NCBI GenBank assembly: GCA_037139195.1
Contig: JBAXGW010000014.1
Location: forward strand, 1 to 64,000
Source: JBAXGW01 sp037139195
GTDB lineage: Bacteria > Bacteroidota > Bacteroidia > Bacteroidales > JAHJDW01
Direction of reading: 5' to 3'
Length of the DNA stretch: 64,000 bases
The translations under genes and the position numbers were made by a program. The notes under the pieces were generated by a model. That model saw nothing but the letters and a program-made list of their open reading frames with translations. It was not told where the DNA came from and did no database searches. Positions 50,493 to 59,824 of this stretch are shown here, piece after piece. Within the stretch, counting starts at the first letter, position 1, and each line of letters opens with the position of its first letter.

Positions 50493-51971
50493 ATGATATC
50501 AAAGAAGTTTTTAAAATCATCTTTTATTTATTCAGTTGTTGGAGCATTGCCTTATGTGTCTTCAATTGTTCTTATTCCTTTATTTACACATAAAATATCT
50601 CCTCAGGATATTGGGGTAAATGCAATTTATTTAAGTATTCTTTTTTTTATTCAGATTTTTTCTAGTTTTTGTCTGGAATCTTATGTGATGGTTCATTTAT
50701 TTGAATTTAAAAATAATCCAGAGAAGCTTAAGGAGAGTTTTGGAACTGTTGTTTTTTCACTTACGGCACTGGGGATTTTTATTCTGTTAATAACAGCAAT
50801 ATTTGGAGATTGTATATTTGGGCTTTTGTTTAATAATTCTATCAGTTTTTTTCCTTGGGGTTTTTTGACAGTGCTTACGGCTATTTTTAATGGCTTTTAT
50901 AAAGTATATTGTAATATATTAATAAGTCAGCAAAGATCAGTTAAGTTTTTTATAATAAATATTTTAAATTTTTCTTTTGTCATTACACTTTCAATATTAT
51001 TGGTTTACATTTTCCCGAATTCCTTAGCTGGTCCTGTGCTTGGACGGACACTTGGGTTTGGAATAAATTTTATTCTAATTTTATTTTCGTTAAGAAAAGA
51101 ATTTGGTTTTAAATTTAAACGGGAAGTAATAACTGATATTGTTAAATATTGCTATCCTTTGTTATTGTATTCGGTGTTTTCTTGGGTTATTTCTTACATT
51201 GACCGATTTGTAATAAAACACTATCTTGTTGATCCATCGTATGTTGGTATTTTCGACATCGCTGTAAGATGTACATTGGCAATTGAACTTTTTCAAACAG
51301 GAGTATCAAATGCTATTTATCCAAAAGTGTTTAATTTGTTGAAGGATAGTTTAGTTGCCGAAAGTTCGCCTGAGGTTAATAGATATTATAATGTATTTAC
51401 AGCAATTATATTGTTTATAATCCCTTTGTTTAACATATTTGTACCTCTTTTAATCCCTTTGGTTATTGATAAAAAGATTTATTACGAAGCTTTTAATTTT
51501 ATTAATATTCTTAGTCTTGGCTTTGCAACAAGAATATTATTTAGCTACTTCTTTTCACCTATTTTGTTTTATAAAAAAACAAAGATACTCCCCAAAATAT
51601 TTTTTTATACAGCAATTTTCCAAATAATAATTAGTATAATATTAATAAAAAATTTTCAGCTTATTGGGGCCGCATGGGCTAGTTTTGCAATAAAACCTAT
51701 TCAAGTTTTATTCCTATATTTTGAAAGCAGAAAAATATTTAAATTTAAATTTAATAAAATTAAACTTCTTTATTTGCCAATGTTTTTTATTGTTATGGTT
51801 GTTGCTTCAGAATTGCTTTTTTTTAGACAATATCTTTTGTTCAAATCAATTATAATATTTTTTATTACTTCAATACTTATTTTCTTTATATATAGAAAAG
51901 AATTGCTTTTATTCTACAATCAACTTGTCAAAGCGATTAAACGGCGAACAGATATTGTAATTGAAAACTAG
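50493..51971 (+). CDS. Oligosaccharide flippase (Wzx-type)
   Basis: A polytopic membrane protein of 492 residues with about twelve to fourteen helices. It resembles the polysaccharide biosynthesis/MATE-like flippases: N-terminal SVVGALPYVSSIVLIPLFTH, VISYIDRFVIKHYL in the middle, and LIGAAWASFAIKPIQ toward the end. It would move undecaprenyl-linked repeat units across the inner membrane, complementing the Wzy/Wzz genes at 31-34 kb. Function is inferred from family and neighbours. Confidence 0.82.
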   Translation: MISKKFLKSSFIYSVVGALPYVSSIVLIPLFTHKISPQDIGVNAIYLSILFFIQIFSSFCLESYVMVHLFEFKNNPEKLKESFGTVVFSLTALGIFILLITAIFGDCIFGLLFNNSISFFPWGFLTVLTAIFNGFYKVYCNILISQQRSVKFFIINILNFSFVITLSILLVYIFPNSLAGPVLGRTLGFGINFILILFSLRKEFGFKFKREVITDIVKYCYPLLLYSVFSWVISYIDRFVIKHYLVDPSYVGIFDIAVRCTLAIELFQTGVSNAIYPKVFNLLKDSLVAESSPEVNRYYNVFTAIILFIIPLFNIFVPLLIPLVIDKKIYYEAFNFINILSLGFATRILFSYFFSPILFYKKTKILPKIFFYTAIFQIIISIILIKNFQLIGAAWASFAIKPIQVLFLYFESRKIFKFKFNKIKLLYLPMFFIVMVVASELLFFRQYLLFKSIIIFFITSILIFFIYRKELLLFYNQLVKAIKRRTDIVIEN

Positions 51972-52097
51972 CTATAACAGATTTAGGGAAATACCTATTT
52001 TAGCAAATCCAAATCAAATAACTATAAACTTTTCAGTATTAGCAAATTTCGAATTTACAACTTTTAAAAAATAAATACCTTTTCTAAATTCTTTAAT

Positions 52098-52106
52098 ATC
52101 TAAATT
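52098..52106. repeat. Left target-site duplication, ATCTAAATT
   Basis: Nine bases directly before the insertion sequence, identical to 53310-53318 after it. On the minus strand the sequence encodes NLD at the break in the kelch gene. Confidence 0.9.
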
Positions 52107-53189
52107 CTAAGTACATGACAAAAAATTAAACGCCTCACAAGTATTTATAAAACAATTATTAAGCAAGCAGCTTGCAACATATTTTAGCCCATATTTAAAA
52201 ATTGATTCAGCTTTACGTCCATGTTTTTTGACAATAATTTGTTTTATGTTTTCATGAAGATATATTCCTACTTTATAACACCAAACAAATGCTATCATAA
52301 TTAATAGAGTTAGTTTTTTAATTCTATTCAAATCTGTTAAATGAGTCTTTTCAATATCAAATCCACTAGATTTCATTGATTTAAAACACATTTCAATCTG
52401 CCATCTTTGTTTGTAGAATTCACAAGCATTTTCAGGTTTGTCAAATGAAACGATAATCAAGTAATCATCTCCGTTTAATTTGGCTCCAGATAAATAACAA
52501 TATTCTCCGTTAATTCTTATTATGTTAGGGTAAAATCTAAATTCATTAATTCTACATGTATTGAATAGCCATGATGCCTTAACTTCCTTATTCTTCGAGG
52601 GAACAAATACTTTAAAGTTGTTTCTTACACGGATATAATAAAGAATATTATTGTTGTTTAGAAATGCCAACCAATCTTGACCCACAAATTCTCTATCAGC
52701 AACTAAACATGCTATTGTTTCACTAGAAAACAAACGTATGTATCTGTTAATCAAAATAATTCTTTCTCCTGTGTTTGAATTGCCTCTTTTAGGCAATAAA
52801 GAGAAAAGCAATGGAAATGCAACACCTTTATATACAACTCCTAGCATTAAAATATTGATATCAGAATCTCCAAATTTCCAATTAGTTCTATCCATAGTTA
52901 ATTGGATTTTATCTTTAATAGGAAGTAAAGCAAAAATTAATTTAGCAATAATATCTGCATCTAAAGAGTAATTAGCAATGAAACGTTGGATTCTACGCAA
53001 AGAAGAGTCTGAGTTAGAGGAGGAATCAAAGCCACTTGCCAATTTGTGGAATGTTACAGTTTGTACCTTACATAAAGCAATTACAAACATGGCTATAAAC
53101 TTAACTCTAGCTAAATTTATTGTAGACTTAAAATGTTCATTGAGAATTGGAACTAATTCATTAATTTTACGGTCATCATTGGTTATCAT
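52107..53189 (-). CDS. IS4-family transposase
   Basis: A DDE transposase of 360 residues. The first Asp is in LTMDRTNWKFGD, the second in LVADREFVGQDW, and the Glu is in YKQRWQIEMCFKSMK, a perfect YREK signature (Y-2-R-3-E-6-K) of IS4-family enzymes. The reading frame is intact, so the element may be mobile. The stop codon TAG lies at the first three bases of the element's left end, so the transposase gene reads through the terminal inverted repeat. A short hairpin precedes the start. Confidence 0.95.
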   Translation of the reverse strand: MITNDDRKINELVPILNEHFKSTINLARVKFIAMFVIALCKVQTVTFHKLASGFDSSSNSDSSLRRIQRFIANYSLDADIIAKLIFALLPIKDKIQLTMDRTNWKFGDSDINILMLGVVYKGVAFPLLFSLLPKRGNSNTGERIILINRYIRLFSSETIACLVADREFVGQDWLAFLNNNNILYYIRVRNNFKVFVPSKNKEVKASWLFNTCRINEFRFYPNIIRINGEYCYLSGAKLNGDDYLIIVSFDKPENACEFYKQRWQIEMCFKSMKSSGFDIEKTHLTDLNRIKKLTLLIMIAFVWCYKVGIYLHENIKQIIVKKHGRKAESIFKYGLKYVASCLLNNCFINTCEAFNFLSCT

Positions 53190-53309
53190 ATATTGACGAA
53201 TTTTGTGGATATTATTCGTCTAATATACTGATAATCAATGATTTATCCAAACTTTTGGCAAGTTATTTTGCTGATAATCAGTATTTTATTTTTTTTGTCA
53301 TGTACTAAA
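52107..53309 (-). mobile_element. IS4-family insertion sequence, 1203 bp
   Basis: The ends carry imperfect terminal inverted repeats: CTAAGTACATGAC on the left and, on the reverse strand, TTTAGTACATGAC on the right, both continuing with a run of A residues. Nine-base target duplications flank it. A single DDE transposase gene fills nearly all of it. Between the transposase start and the right end lie a GACGAAT/ATTCGTC inverted repeat and two copies of CTGATAATCA, possibly the binding or promoter region. Confidence 0.93.
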
Positions 53310-53318
53310 ATCTAAATT
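53310..53318. repeat. Right target-site duplication, ATCTAAATT
   Basis: Identical to the nine bases at 52098-52106 on the other side of the IS; marks the insertion site. Confidence 0.9.
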
Positions 53319-54611
53319 AGTTGATTTATCATTTATGTTTTTATTTAATATTAATTGACCATTTATATCGTGAATAAATAACTCAGACTCCAATTCTAGA
53401 TTGTTATTGATTTCGATAAATATATTGTTATTTGCTGGGTTTGGAAAGACAGAAATACTTTGATTTTTTGCAATATATTTATTGTCTATATCTGTGAGTC
53501 TATTTGGTGAATATACCCAAAAGTCAGAAAAGTAGAACTCTTCATCCCATCCAGTACCAAAGTATCCTTTATTACCAATAGAAAATGATATTCCACTGAG
53601 TCTTTCTGGTGCTTGGGGAGAAATTATTCCAGTCCAGCTGTTAGATAAAGGATTGTATTTAAAAAAATCAATATATTTGTCAATATTGTCATCACCAGTA
53701 CCCACATAAGCTTCGTTGTTAAGAGTGAATCCGACCATTCCAAAACGCCCATTACCCGGAAAATCTTGAATGGCAGTCCATGTGTTTGTATTGGGAGTGT
53801 ATTTCCAAAAATCTGATTTTACAGTATTCGCATCATAAAGGCCTGTGCCCATATACCCAATCCCATATAGCTCAAATGCACAGGCTGACATTCTTTTTCC
53901 ACCAGGGAAATTTGCTTTTTGAGACCATGAGTTATTGCTAGGGTTATACATCCAAAAATCAGATAAATAATTGTTTGAGCTATTATAAGAACCTGTTCCT
54001 ATATATAGTAGACTATCTGATATTACAAAACCTCTAGCTTGAAATCTTTCATGACCAGGAAAGGAGGCTTTTTGAAGCTAAGTGTTATTATTCGGATTAT
54101 ATTCCCAAATGTCGTTAGTACAAGCTGCAGAATTTGTTATGCCAAAGCAAATATAAATTTTTCCTTTTACAGCAAAGGCAGATGATCCATTTCTAGCACC
54201 TCCAGGAAAATCAGCTTTTTTTGTCCATAAGTTTTGAAGTGTGTCGTATTCCCAGAATTCATTTACGTATGATCCTCCATTAACTTGACCAAGTCCAACA
54301 TATCCTTTGCCATTTGCTGAACATGCAAAAGCAGCAGCTCTTCCATAGTTGTATACGGATGTTTTTTGTTGCCAATTCTGCGAATAAAGATTTGAGCAAA
54401 TAACCAACATTAGGAATAATATATTTTTCATAAATTAAAAGTTTTGAGATTACTTTGCAATATTAGATAAAAAAATAGAAAATACATTTATTTAAGGTTT
54501 TTTTACTTTTTTTGTTGTAGATTCTTAGTTTTATGTATTGCTTAATCTTGAGGTCCAAAACACTTTATTGTTTCCTTAATAAAACTTTCAGAATTTTTAA
54601 CATTTGACGCA

Positions 54612-54642
54612 TAGTACAATCCGTTCGATTGTACTACATTTG
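54612..54642 (+). promoter_or_regulatory. Perfect palindrome overlapping a -7 box
   Basis: TAGTACAATC (54612-54621) and GATTGTACTA (54627-54636) form a perfect 10-bp inverted repeat with a 5-base spacer. The -7 box TACATTTG (54635-54642) overlaps its right arm by two bases and lies 32 bases before the ATG of the next gene. The position suits an operator for a dimeric regulator. No TTTG is found at -33; the palindrome occupies that region. Confidence 0.55.
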
Positions 54643-54674
54643 TTTTGTATTAACATAAACTAACAAAACAAATT

Positions 54675-55541
54675 ATGAAAAAAATTTTTACTTTATTTTT
54701 AGCTTTAGGATTTGCAGGTATTGTCAATGCACAATCTATTCCTAATGGCGATTTTGAAACTTGGACTGATTCTGTAACTTGTGAAACCTGGAATTTTCCG
54801 ATGCTTGGTGCTTTTATGGGCGGATCTCAAGGTCGATCATCTGATGCGCATGGTGGCTCTTATGCAATGAAAATTTCCTCAACAGCAGGAATGTTAGGTA
54901 GTGCATCTGCAGGTTCTGCAACTATAGGAACTCCTGGATTATTAGGTGGATCAACTGGTGGTTTGCCAATCAGTGGAAACCCAATTTCATTCGGTGGTTT
55001 TTATAAATACAATTCTGCAAGTAGTGATGTTTGTAATATTTCAATTGTTCTTACTAAATGGAACGGAACGTCTATTGATACAGTTGGAAAAGGTGAATTT
55101 ACAGCCAATACAACTAACACAACTTACGCTCCATTTTTAATTACCCTAACTGGTCTTGTTGGCACTGCTGATACTTGTAATATTACTATGACTTCATCTA
55201 AAGCAACTGCTCAAGCTGGTTCTGAATTAATCGTTGATGATTTAGTTCTTATAGGCGCTACAATTACTGCGGGTGGTGGTTCAAGTTTTATTGGTTCTAT
55301 TGACAATAGTCATTTGGTTAATTTATATCCAAATCCTTCAACTGGAACTCTAAATGTTGAGAAAATGATTAATGAAACTGCAAAATTGTCTATTTATAAT
55401 GCTGAAGGCAGAATGGTTTACAGTTCAGATTTAGTAAGCAATAATGAACAAATAAATTTATCTGATTTAGCTAAAGGTTCTTATATTGCTGTTATTCAAG
55501 GAAAATCTGAAAGAATTATGAAGAATTTCGTAATTATGTAA
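54675..55541 (+). CDS. Secreted T9SS protein, possibly PCMD-like
   Basis: A 288-residue protein with a signal peptide ending IVNAQS. The mature start SIPNGDFETWTD and the following beta-rich region (to about 195) resemble the jelly-roll type domains named PCMD in Bacteroidota secreted proteins. From about 210 there is a type A T9SS sorting domain (NLYPNPSTGTLNVEK ... KGSYIAVIQGKSERIMKNFV). It should be exported to the cell surface by T9SS. Its substrate is not known. The promoter region carries an operator-like palindrome, and a strong terminator follows. Confidence 0.85.
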   Translation: MKKIFTLFLALGFAGIVNAQSIPNGDFETWTDSVTCETWNFPMLGAFMGGSQGRSSDAHGGSYAMKISSTAGMLGSASAGSATIGTPGLLGGSTGGLPISGNPISFGGFYKYNSASSDVCNISIVLTKWNGTSIDTVGKGEFTANTTNTTYAPFLITLTGLVGTADTCNITMTSSKATAQAGSELIVDDLVLIGATITAGGGSSFIGSIDNSHLVNLYPNPSTGTLNVEKMINETAKLSIYNAEGRMVYSSDLVSNNEQINLSDLAKGSYIAVIQGKSERIMKNFVIM

Positions 55542-55561
55542 GATAAACTGAATACAATAAA

Positions 55562-55590
55562 AAATCCCAACTTGTTTGAAGTTGGGATTT
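55562..55590. terminator. Bidirectional terminator
   Basis: AAATCCCAACTT (55562-55573) and AAGTTGGGATTT (55579-55590) form a perfect 12-bp stem with a 5-base loop, with A-rich sequence before and T residues after. It lies between the convergent T9SS and M1 peptidase genes. Confidence 0.92.
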
Positions 55591-55598
55591 TTTTATTG

Positions 55599-58500
55599 TT
55601 AAAATGCTCTTGATATTGATATAACCCACCTATACATTAAATAATCCTTATCTACAGCAGGAATTCTATTTAGCCATATTGGTGCATCAAATCGTATGGT
55701 TAATGGTTCTGCTTTTTGAATATTACCCCATTTTTTAATCGTTAAAGCAGCTCCAATTCCGGCATCTGCTCTGAACCTTGCAAAACTTATATTTTCCCAT
55801 GCTTTGTTTTTGTTAATTATTCCTATATCGCCAAACAAATAGCTATTAAACCCTAAGGTATTTCTTAGTTTTTTAGGAATTGGATTAATGTATTCGTCAA
55901 ATTCTAATTCAGAATTAACTGCAAAACCTGTATTTCCTCTGTAAACAGATTCGATATTCCCATAGTTATCGGGTTCTGCAACATAATATCCTGAATATCC
56001 TCTTAAATTTAAACCACCGCCATATTGAAAATGATTGGTTTGAATATCGTAACCAAGCCAACTTTCGTTAACAAAACCATCAGATCTAACATATTTATTT
56101 TCCATCATTTCTTCTGAATTGCCTCCTGCTAGATATAAAGATGATTCGGTTGCCCATTTATTGCCTAATCCAAGTTGTCCGAAAAGTCGTGTTTTTAGCA
56201 TAAACTCATCAATTTTTGTTGTGTTTTTATACTCAAAGCTGAAACACGAAAAATTAAAATCTTCGGTAAAAACAGATGAGCGCATTGATAAATTTAGTTG
56301 ATTAATGTTTTTTTTGTTTTCAATTCTAAAAAGCCAGTTGATATTTATAGTATTATTATATAATACTTTGCCGTATTCGTTACCATATAGTCCTTTTATG
56401 TTATCGTAACTCCATTCGGTAGGATATAGCAAATATCTATAATCTTCAATTATATTACGGTGCATCGATTTAAAGAAAATAGAAAATTTACTATTTTCAA
56501 TGCTTTTGTCAATACCAATTTTATAAAGAGACAAACCGTCTAAATCTCGAGCATTTAAAACAAAATTAGCATTAGAACCCAATTTGTTCAGTGCAGTTTG
56601 ATAATTTAAATTATATGAAAAGTTGTCGTGTCCAATACTTTGTTTTTCTGAAACTAAAAAGCCCGAATTAGCCCAAACAGACATATCAAAGCAGTTTTTT
56701 TGTTTCATAAAATTTCCAGATACATTAAAACCTAGTTTAAGTCCGTCAATACTGTTCCACCATAAATCAGGTCGTGCATTAATTTCATAAGCTCGCCAAT
56801 TTGATTTTTCTATTAATCCATGATCAAAATTATAGTCAATATTTAACTTTTTCGAATTATTAATCATATTTGCATCTGCCATGAGAAAAGCAGTGTCGAT
56901 AATTATATCTTTAATACCATCTGGAATAACTACTTTAGCATGATATTCTTTGTTTAAATTATTCCATCCAGTCCATGAGGGAAGAATTATGGATGAGGTA
57001 GATTTTACAAAATTAGTATTTGGAATTATATAGTTATATCTGACATCATTTTTTGAAATAACAGTAAACTCGATAGGCATTTGCGAAAGTCCTTTGCGAA
57101 TAAACTCAATATTAAAAGTGTCTTTGGCAATATGCTTTACGTTTCCTACTTTATAATCGATTGTTTTATTGGTGTTTATCCATTCGTCAAAAAACCAATT
57201 TAAATCAACATTTGTTGATTGAATTATTGAATTTCTAAAATCTTCAATATATGGATGGCAAAAGCTCCATTGACTAAAATAATTTTGCATTGCTTTATTA
57301 AACAAGCTATCGCCTAAAACATATTTTAAATTAAATAGCATAGTAGAACCTTTGTAATAGGTTTGTCTGTATACACTTCCATAAGCTTGTTTTGTTAAAA
57401 AATAATCGGAGTGCGTATTTAATTGTACGCCACCTTCTTTATTTGCATTTTCGATATAAGGCAAATAAGAGTATAAATCGCGTATTGAATATTTTTTTTC
57501 GTATTTATCAATGTATTTTGAGGGATTGGGCTCGTTTATTGTTCTTTCTTTCGACAATTTTTCGAGTGCGCTTACAGTTAAGTACTGTGTAAATCCTTCG
57601 TCAAGCATTGCGCTGTAGGTTTCGTTGCTTCCAACCATGCCAAAAAACCAATTATGCCCAATTTCATGAGCAAAAATATAGGTGTAATTAGGATCAATTC
57701 CGCTATTCATTGTTAGCATTGGATATTCCATGCCAGATTGAGCATCGGCAACAATCATTTTTGGATATTGATACATGCCAATGGTTTCAGAATAATACTT
57801 AACTATATCAGCTGTGATTTGAGAAGCGGTTTGCCATTTCGAAGCGGTTGATTCATTGGCAATGGCTACGCATTTGATTCCATTCCAAACTGTTTCATCA
57901 ATGCGGTAATTAGGGTCGGCAACAAAGGCAAAGTCATGAACATTGCTTGCTATATAATGCCAAGTTTTTCTTTTAGTGCTATCATAAGGGATTATAACAG
58001 ATGGCTTTTCACCAAAGGGCTTATTAGCAAAGTTTTTTAAGTTTAACTTTTGTTTTAAATCAGAAGGTAATACTTCGTTTTCGTTGATTAAATCGCCTGT
58101 AGCTTCAACAATTTGGTTGCTTGAAAATGTTAGACTAACATCGTACGTTCCAAAGTCGCCATAAAATTCATGACCTAAATGTTGGTCTTTAGTCCAGCCA
58201 AATCTTCTGTCGTAAACGCTAATTCTTGGATACCAATGTGCTCCATTATAATGTTTTGAACCCCAGGAATCATAAACTCTTAATCTTCCCCAAGGCGCTG
58301 TAATATCAAAATACGTTTTGAATGAAATATTTATTTTGCATGTGCCGTTTGATTTTAAAGAGTTTGGAAGCTTAATTTTCATAATAGTATTGTCAATTTC
58401 CCATTGCACTGGATTACCATTAATGCTAACTGAAGAAACTTCGATGCCTTTTTTTTGCGACTGGTATTTTATGCCAAACCTAGAAGTATTTCCATTCCCC

Positions 58501-58823
58501 TTATTTAGTTTGTCAAGATATGAATCAGGTTGAAAAGCATTTTGATATAAATGAAAATAGAGTTCGTTTAATTCATCTGGAGAATTGTTTACATATATAA
58601 GTTCTTCGTTTCCAGAGAGAATGTCGGTTTTTTCATCAATTTCTGCTTCAATTTTATAATAAACATCTTGCTGCCAATAATCTTTATTTGGTGTTTTATT
58701 TTTCCAATAATTTGTATTTGTAGTGCTATTATAACTTTCAGCGGATATGTTTTGTGTATAAGCATTGTTAAAACCAGAAAACATCAAACAAATTGAAGTT
58801 AGAAGTAATATGTAACGAATCAT
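55599..58823 (-). CDS. M1-family metallopeptidase
   Basis: A secreted zinc aminopeptidase-like protein of 1074 residues, with a signal peptide ending AYTQNISA. The zinc motif is HEIGH (H386, E387, H390) and the third ligand is E409 in MLDEGF, exactly 19 residues later (HEXXH-x18-E). The gluzincin region extends to about residue 600. The C-terminal 400 residues, rich in aromatic beta strands (LNLRGYSGYY, FDAPIWLNRIP), look like an outer-membrane barrel-type domain common in Bacteroidota M1 proteins. It is probably cell-surface or periplasmic; the substrates are peptides of unknown origin. Confidence 0.9.
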   Translation of the reverse strand: MIRYILLLTSICLMFSGFNNAYTQNISAESYNSTTNTNYWKNKTPNKDYWQQDVYYKIEAEIDEKTDILSGNEELIYVNNSPDELNELYFHLYQNAFQPDSYLDKLNKGNGNTSRFGIKYQSQKKGIEVSSVSINGNPVQWEIDNTIMKIKLPNSLKSNGTCKINISFKTYFDITAPWGRLRVYDSWGSKHYNGAHWYPRISVYDRRFGWTKDQHLGHEFYGDFGTYDVSLTFSSNQIVEATGDLINENEVLPSDLKQKLNLKNFANKPFGEKPSVIIPYDSTKRKTWHYIASNVHDFAFVADPNYRIDETVWNGIKCVAIANESTASKWQTASQITADIVKYYSETIGMYQYPKMIVADAQSGMEYPMLTMNSGIDPNYTYIFAHEIGHNWFFGMVGSNETYSAMLDEGFTQYLTVSALEKLSKERTINEPNPSKYIDKYEKKYSIRDLYSYLPYIENANKEGGVQLNTHSDYFLTKQAYGSVYRQTYYKGSTMLFNLKYVLGDSLFNKAMQNYFSQWSFCHPYIEDFRNSIIQSTNVDLNWFFDEWINTNKTIDYKVGNVKHIAKDTFNIEFIRKGLSQMPIEFTVISKNDVRYNYIIPNTNFVKSTSSIILPSWTGWNNLNKEYHAKVVIPDGIKDIIIDTAFLMADANMINNSKKLNIDYNFDHGLIEKSNWRAYEINARPDLWWNSIDGLKLGFNVSGNFMKQKNCFDMSVWANSGFLVSEKQSIGHDNFSYNLNYQTALNKLGSNANFVLNARDLDGLSLYKIGIDKSIENSKFSIFFKSMHRNIIEDYRYLLYPTEWSYDNIKGLYGNEYGKVLYNNTININWLFRIENKKNINQLNLSMRSSVFTEDFNFSCFSFEYKNTTKIDEFMLKTRLFGQLGLGNKWATESSLYLAGGNSEEMMENKYVRSDGFVNESWLGYDIQTNHFQYGGGLNLRGYSGYYVAEPDNYGNIESVYRGNTGFAVNSELEFDEYINPIPKKLRNTLGFNSYLFGDIGIINKNKAWENISFARFRADAGIGAALTIKKWGNIQKAEPLTIRFDAPIWLNRIPAVDKDYLMYRWVISISRAF

Positions 58824-58903
58824 AAATGTATTTTTTATTGGTGTTAAAGATATTATAATTAAAGCTATACAATAATAATATTATACAATTGTATGAAAGT
58901 ATA

Positions 58904-59824
58904 TTATCGCTGTTTTTTATTTTTAGCCGCGAAAATACTGGCATTCAATTCAAATCCAATAAGTAAAATTATCGCATTGAAGTATATCCACATCATAATT
59001 AATATTAATGTTCCAATAGAGCCATAAAGAACATTATACTTGGCAAAATTATTTGCGTAAAAATTAAATCCTATTGAGGCAATGATTGAAAGTATTGTTG
59101 CTAAAGAAGATCCAGCCGAAACAAACCGATATCTTAATTTTTTAGCAGGAGCAAGGTAATAAACAAAAGAAATTCCAAAGAAGCAAAGGGCTATAAGGAT
59201 TATCCATCTGGAAAGACTTATCAATGCAAGACTTATCCAGTCGTTTAATAGGCCATGACCTGCTAAATAATCTAAAGTAATATTGGTTCCAATCAGAAGT
59301 GTTATTGCAGTGAATATTAATATGGTAAGAATGATTACAAGTGCAATGGAAATAAGTCTTTGCATAAATCCTGTTCGGGATTCGATTGCATGATAAGTGT
59401 TATTAAATGCCATTATTAAAGCATTTATGCCATTTGTGGCAAAGTATAGTGCTAAAATAAAACCAATTGAAAGGAGCCCTCCTCTGGGTTGATTTATAAT
59501 GTCATCGAGAGTGGATATTGATGCTTCGTATGTTTTTGATGGTAAAACATTTTTTAATAAATCCATCAAAACATCCTGAAAGTGGTCAATTGGAATGTAT
59601 GGAATTAATGTGAAGGCAAAGATTATTGCAGGAAAAATTGCTAAGAAAAAATTGAATGAAATAGCTGATGCTCTTGTTGTTATTGCTCCGCGAAATAATC
59701 CAGTGAAAAAGAAATGAGCAACTTCATACAATGGTAAACCGTCAAATCCAGGAATGATGAGTTTTTTGGAAAGGCTAATAACCAATTTTACGAATGTAAG
59801 ACGAAGTAAAAATTGCTTTAGCAT
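58904..59824 (-). CDS. YihY/BrkB-family membrane protein
   Basis: A 306-residue inner-membrane protein with about six helices, of the YihY/virulence factor BrkB family (once misnamed RNase BN). The conserved TTRASAISFNFFLAIFPAI and the C-terminal LYGSIGTLILIMMWIYFNA are present. Its role is not firmly known. It begins the codon after nadC ends, suggesting co-transcription with nadC. Confidence 0.9.
   Translation of the reverse strand: MLKQFLLRLTFVKLVISLSKKLIIPGFDGLPLYEVAHFFFTGLFRGAITTRASAISFNFFLAIFPAIIFAFTLIPYIPIDHFQDVLMDLLKNVLPSKTYEASISTLDDIINQPRGGLLSIGFILALYFATNGINALIMAFNNTYHAIESRTGFMQRLISIALVIILTILIFTAITLLIGTNITLDYLAGHGLLNDWISLALISLSRWIILIALCFFGISFVYYLAPAKKLRYRFVSAGSSLATILSIIASIGFNFYANNFAKYNVLYGSIGTLILIMMWIYFNAIILLIGFELNASIFAAKNKKQR

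Larger units (their letters stand above)
52014..54431 (-). pseudogene. Kelch-repeat T9SS gene broken by IS and a nonsense codon
   Basis: Two fragments of one reading frame. The 5' part has a signal peptide and kelch-like repeats (WEYDTLQNLWTKKADFPGG and WEYNPNNNT) and ends in TAG at 54078-54080, where the repeat pattern calls for Trp (TGG). The frame then continues without a break (LQKASFPGHERFQARG) into a T9SS C-terminal domain (SVFPNPANNN) cut by an IS at 53309. The tail resumes beyond the IS as IKEFRKGIYFLKVV and ends at a TGA (52014-52016). With one copy of the 9-base duplication removed, the frame totals 402 codons including stop, exactly in register. The gene is therefore inactive through two independent lesions. 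Confidence 0.9.

Noticed and set aside
52107..53309. Composite transposon or integrative element
   Set aside because: Only a single 1.2-kb IS with one transposase and 9-bp duplications; no second copy or cargo.
53298..54431. Two separate small secreted proteins
   Set aside because: The frames are in register across an in-frame TAG, share the kelch pattern and continue past the IS, so they are one broken gene.
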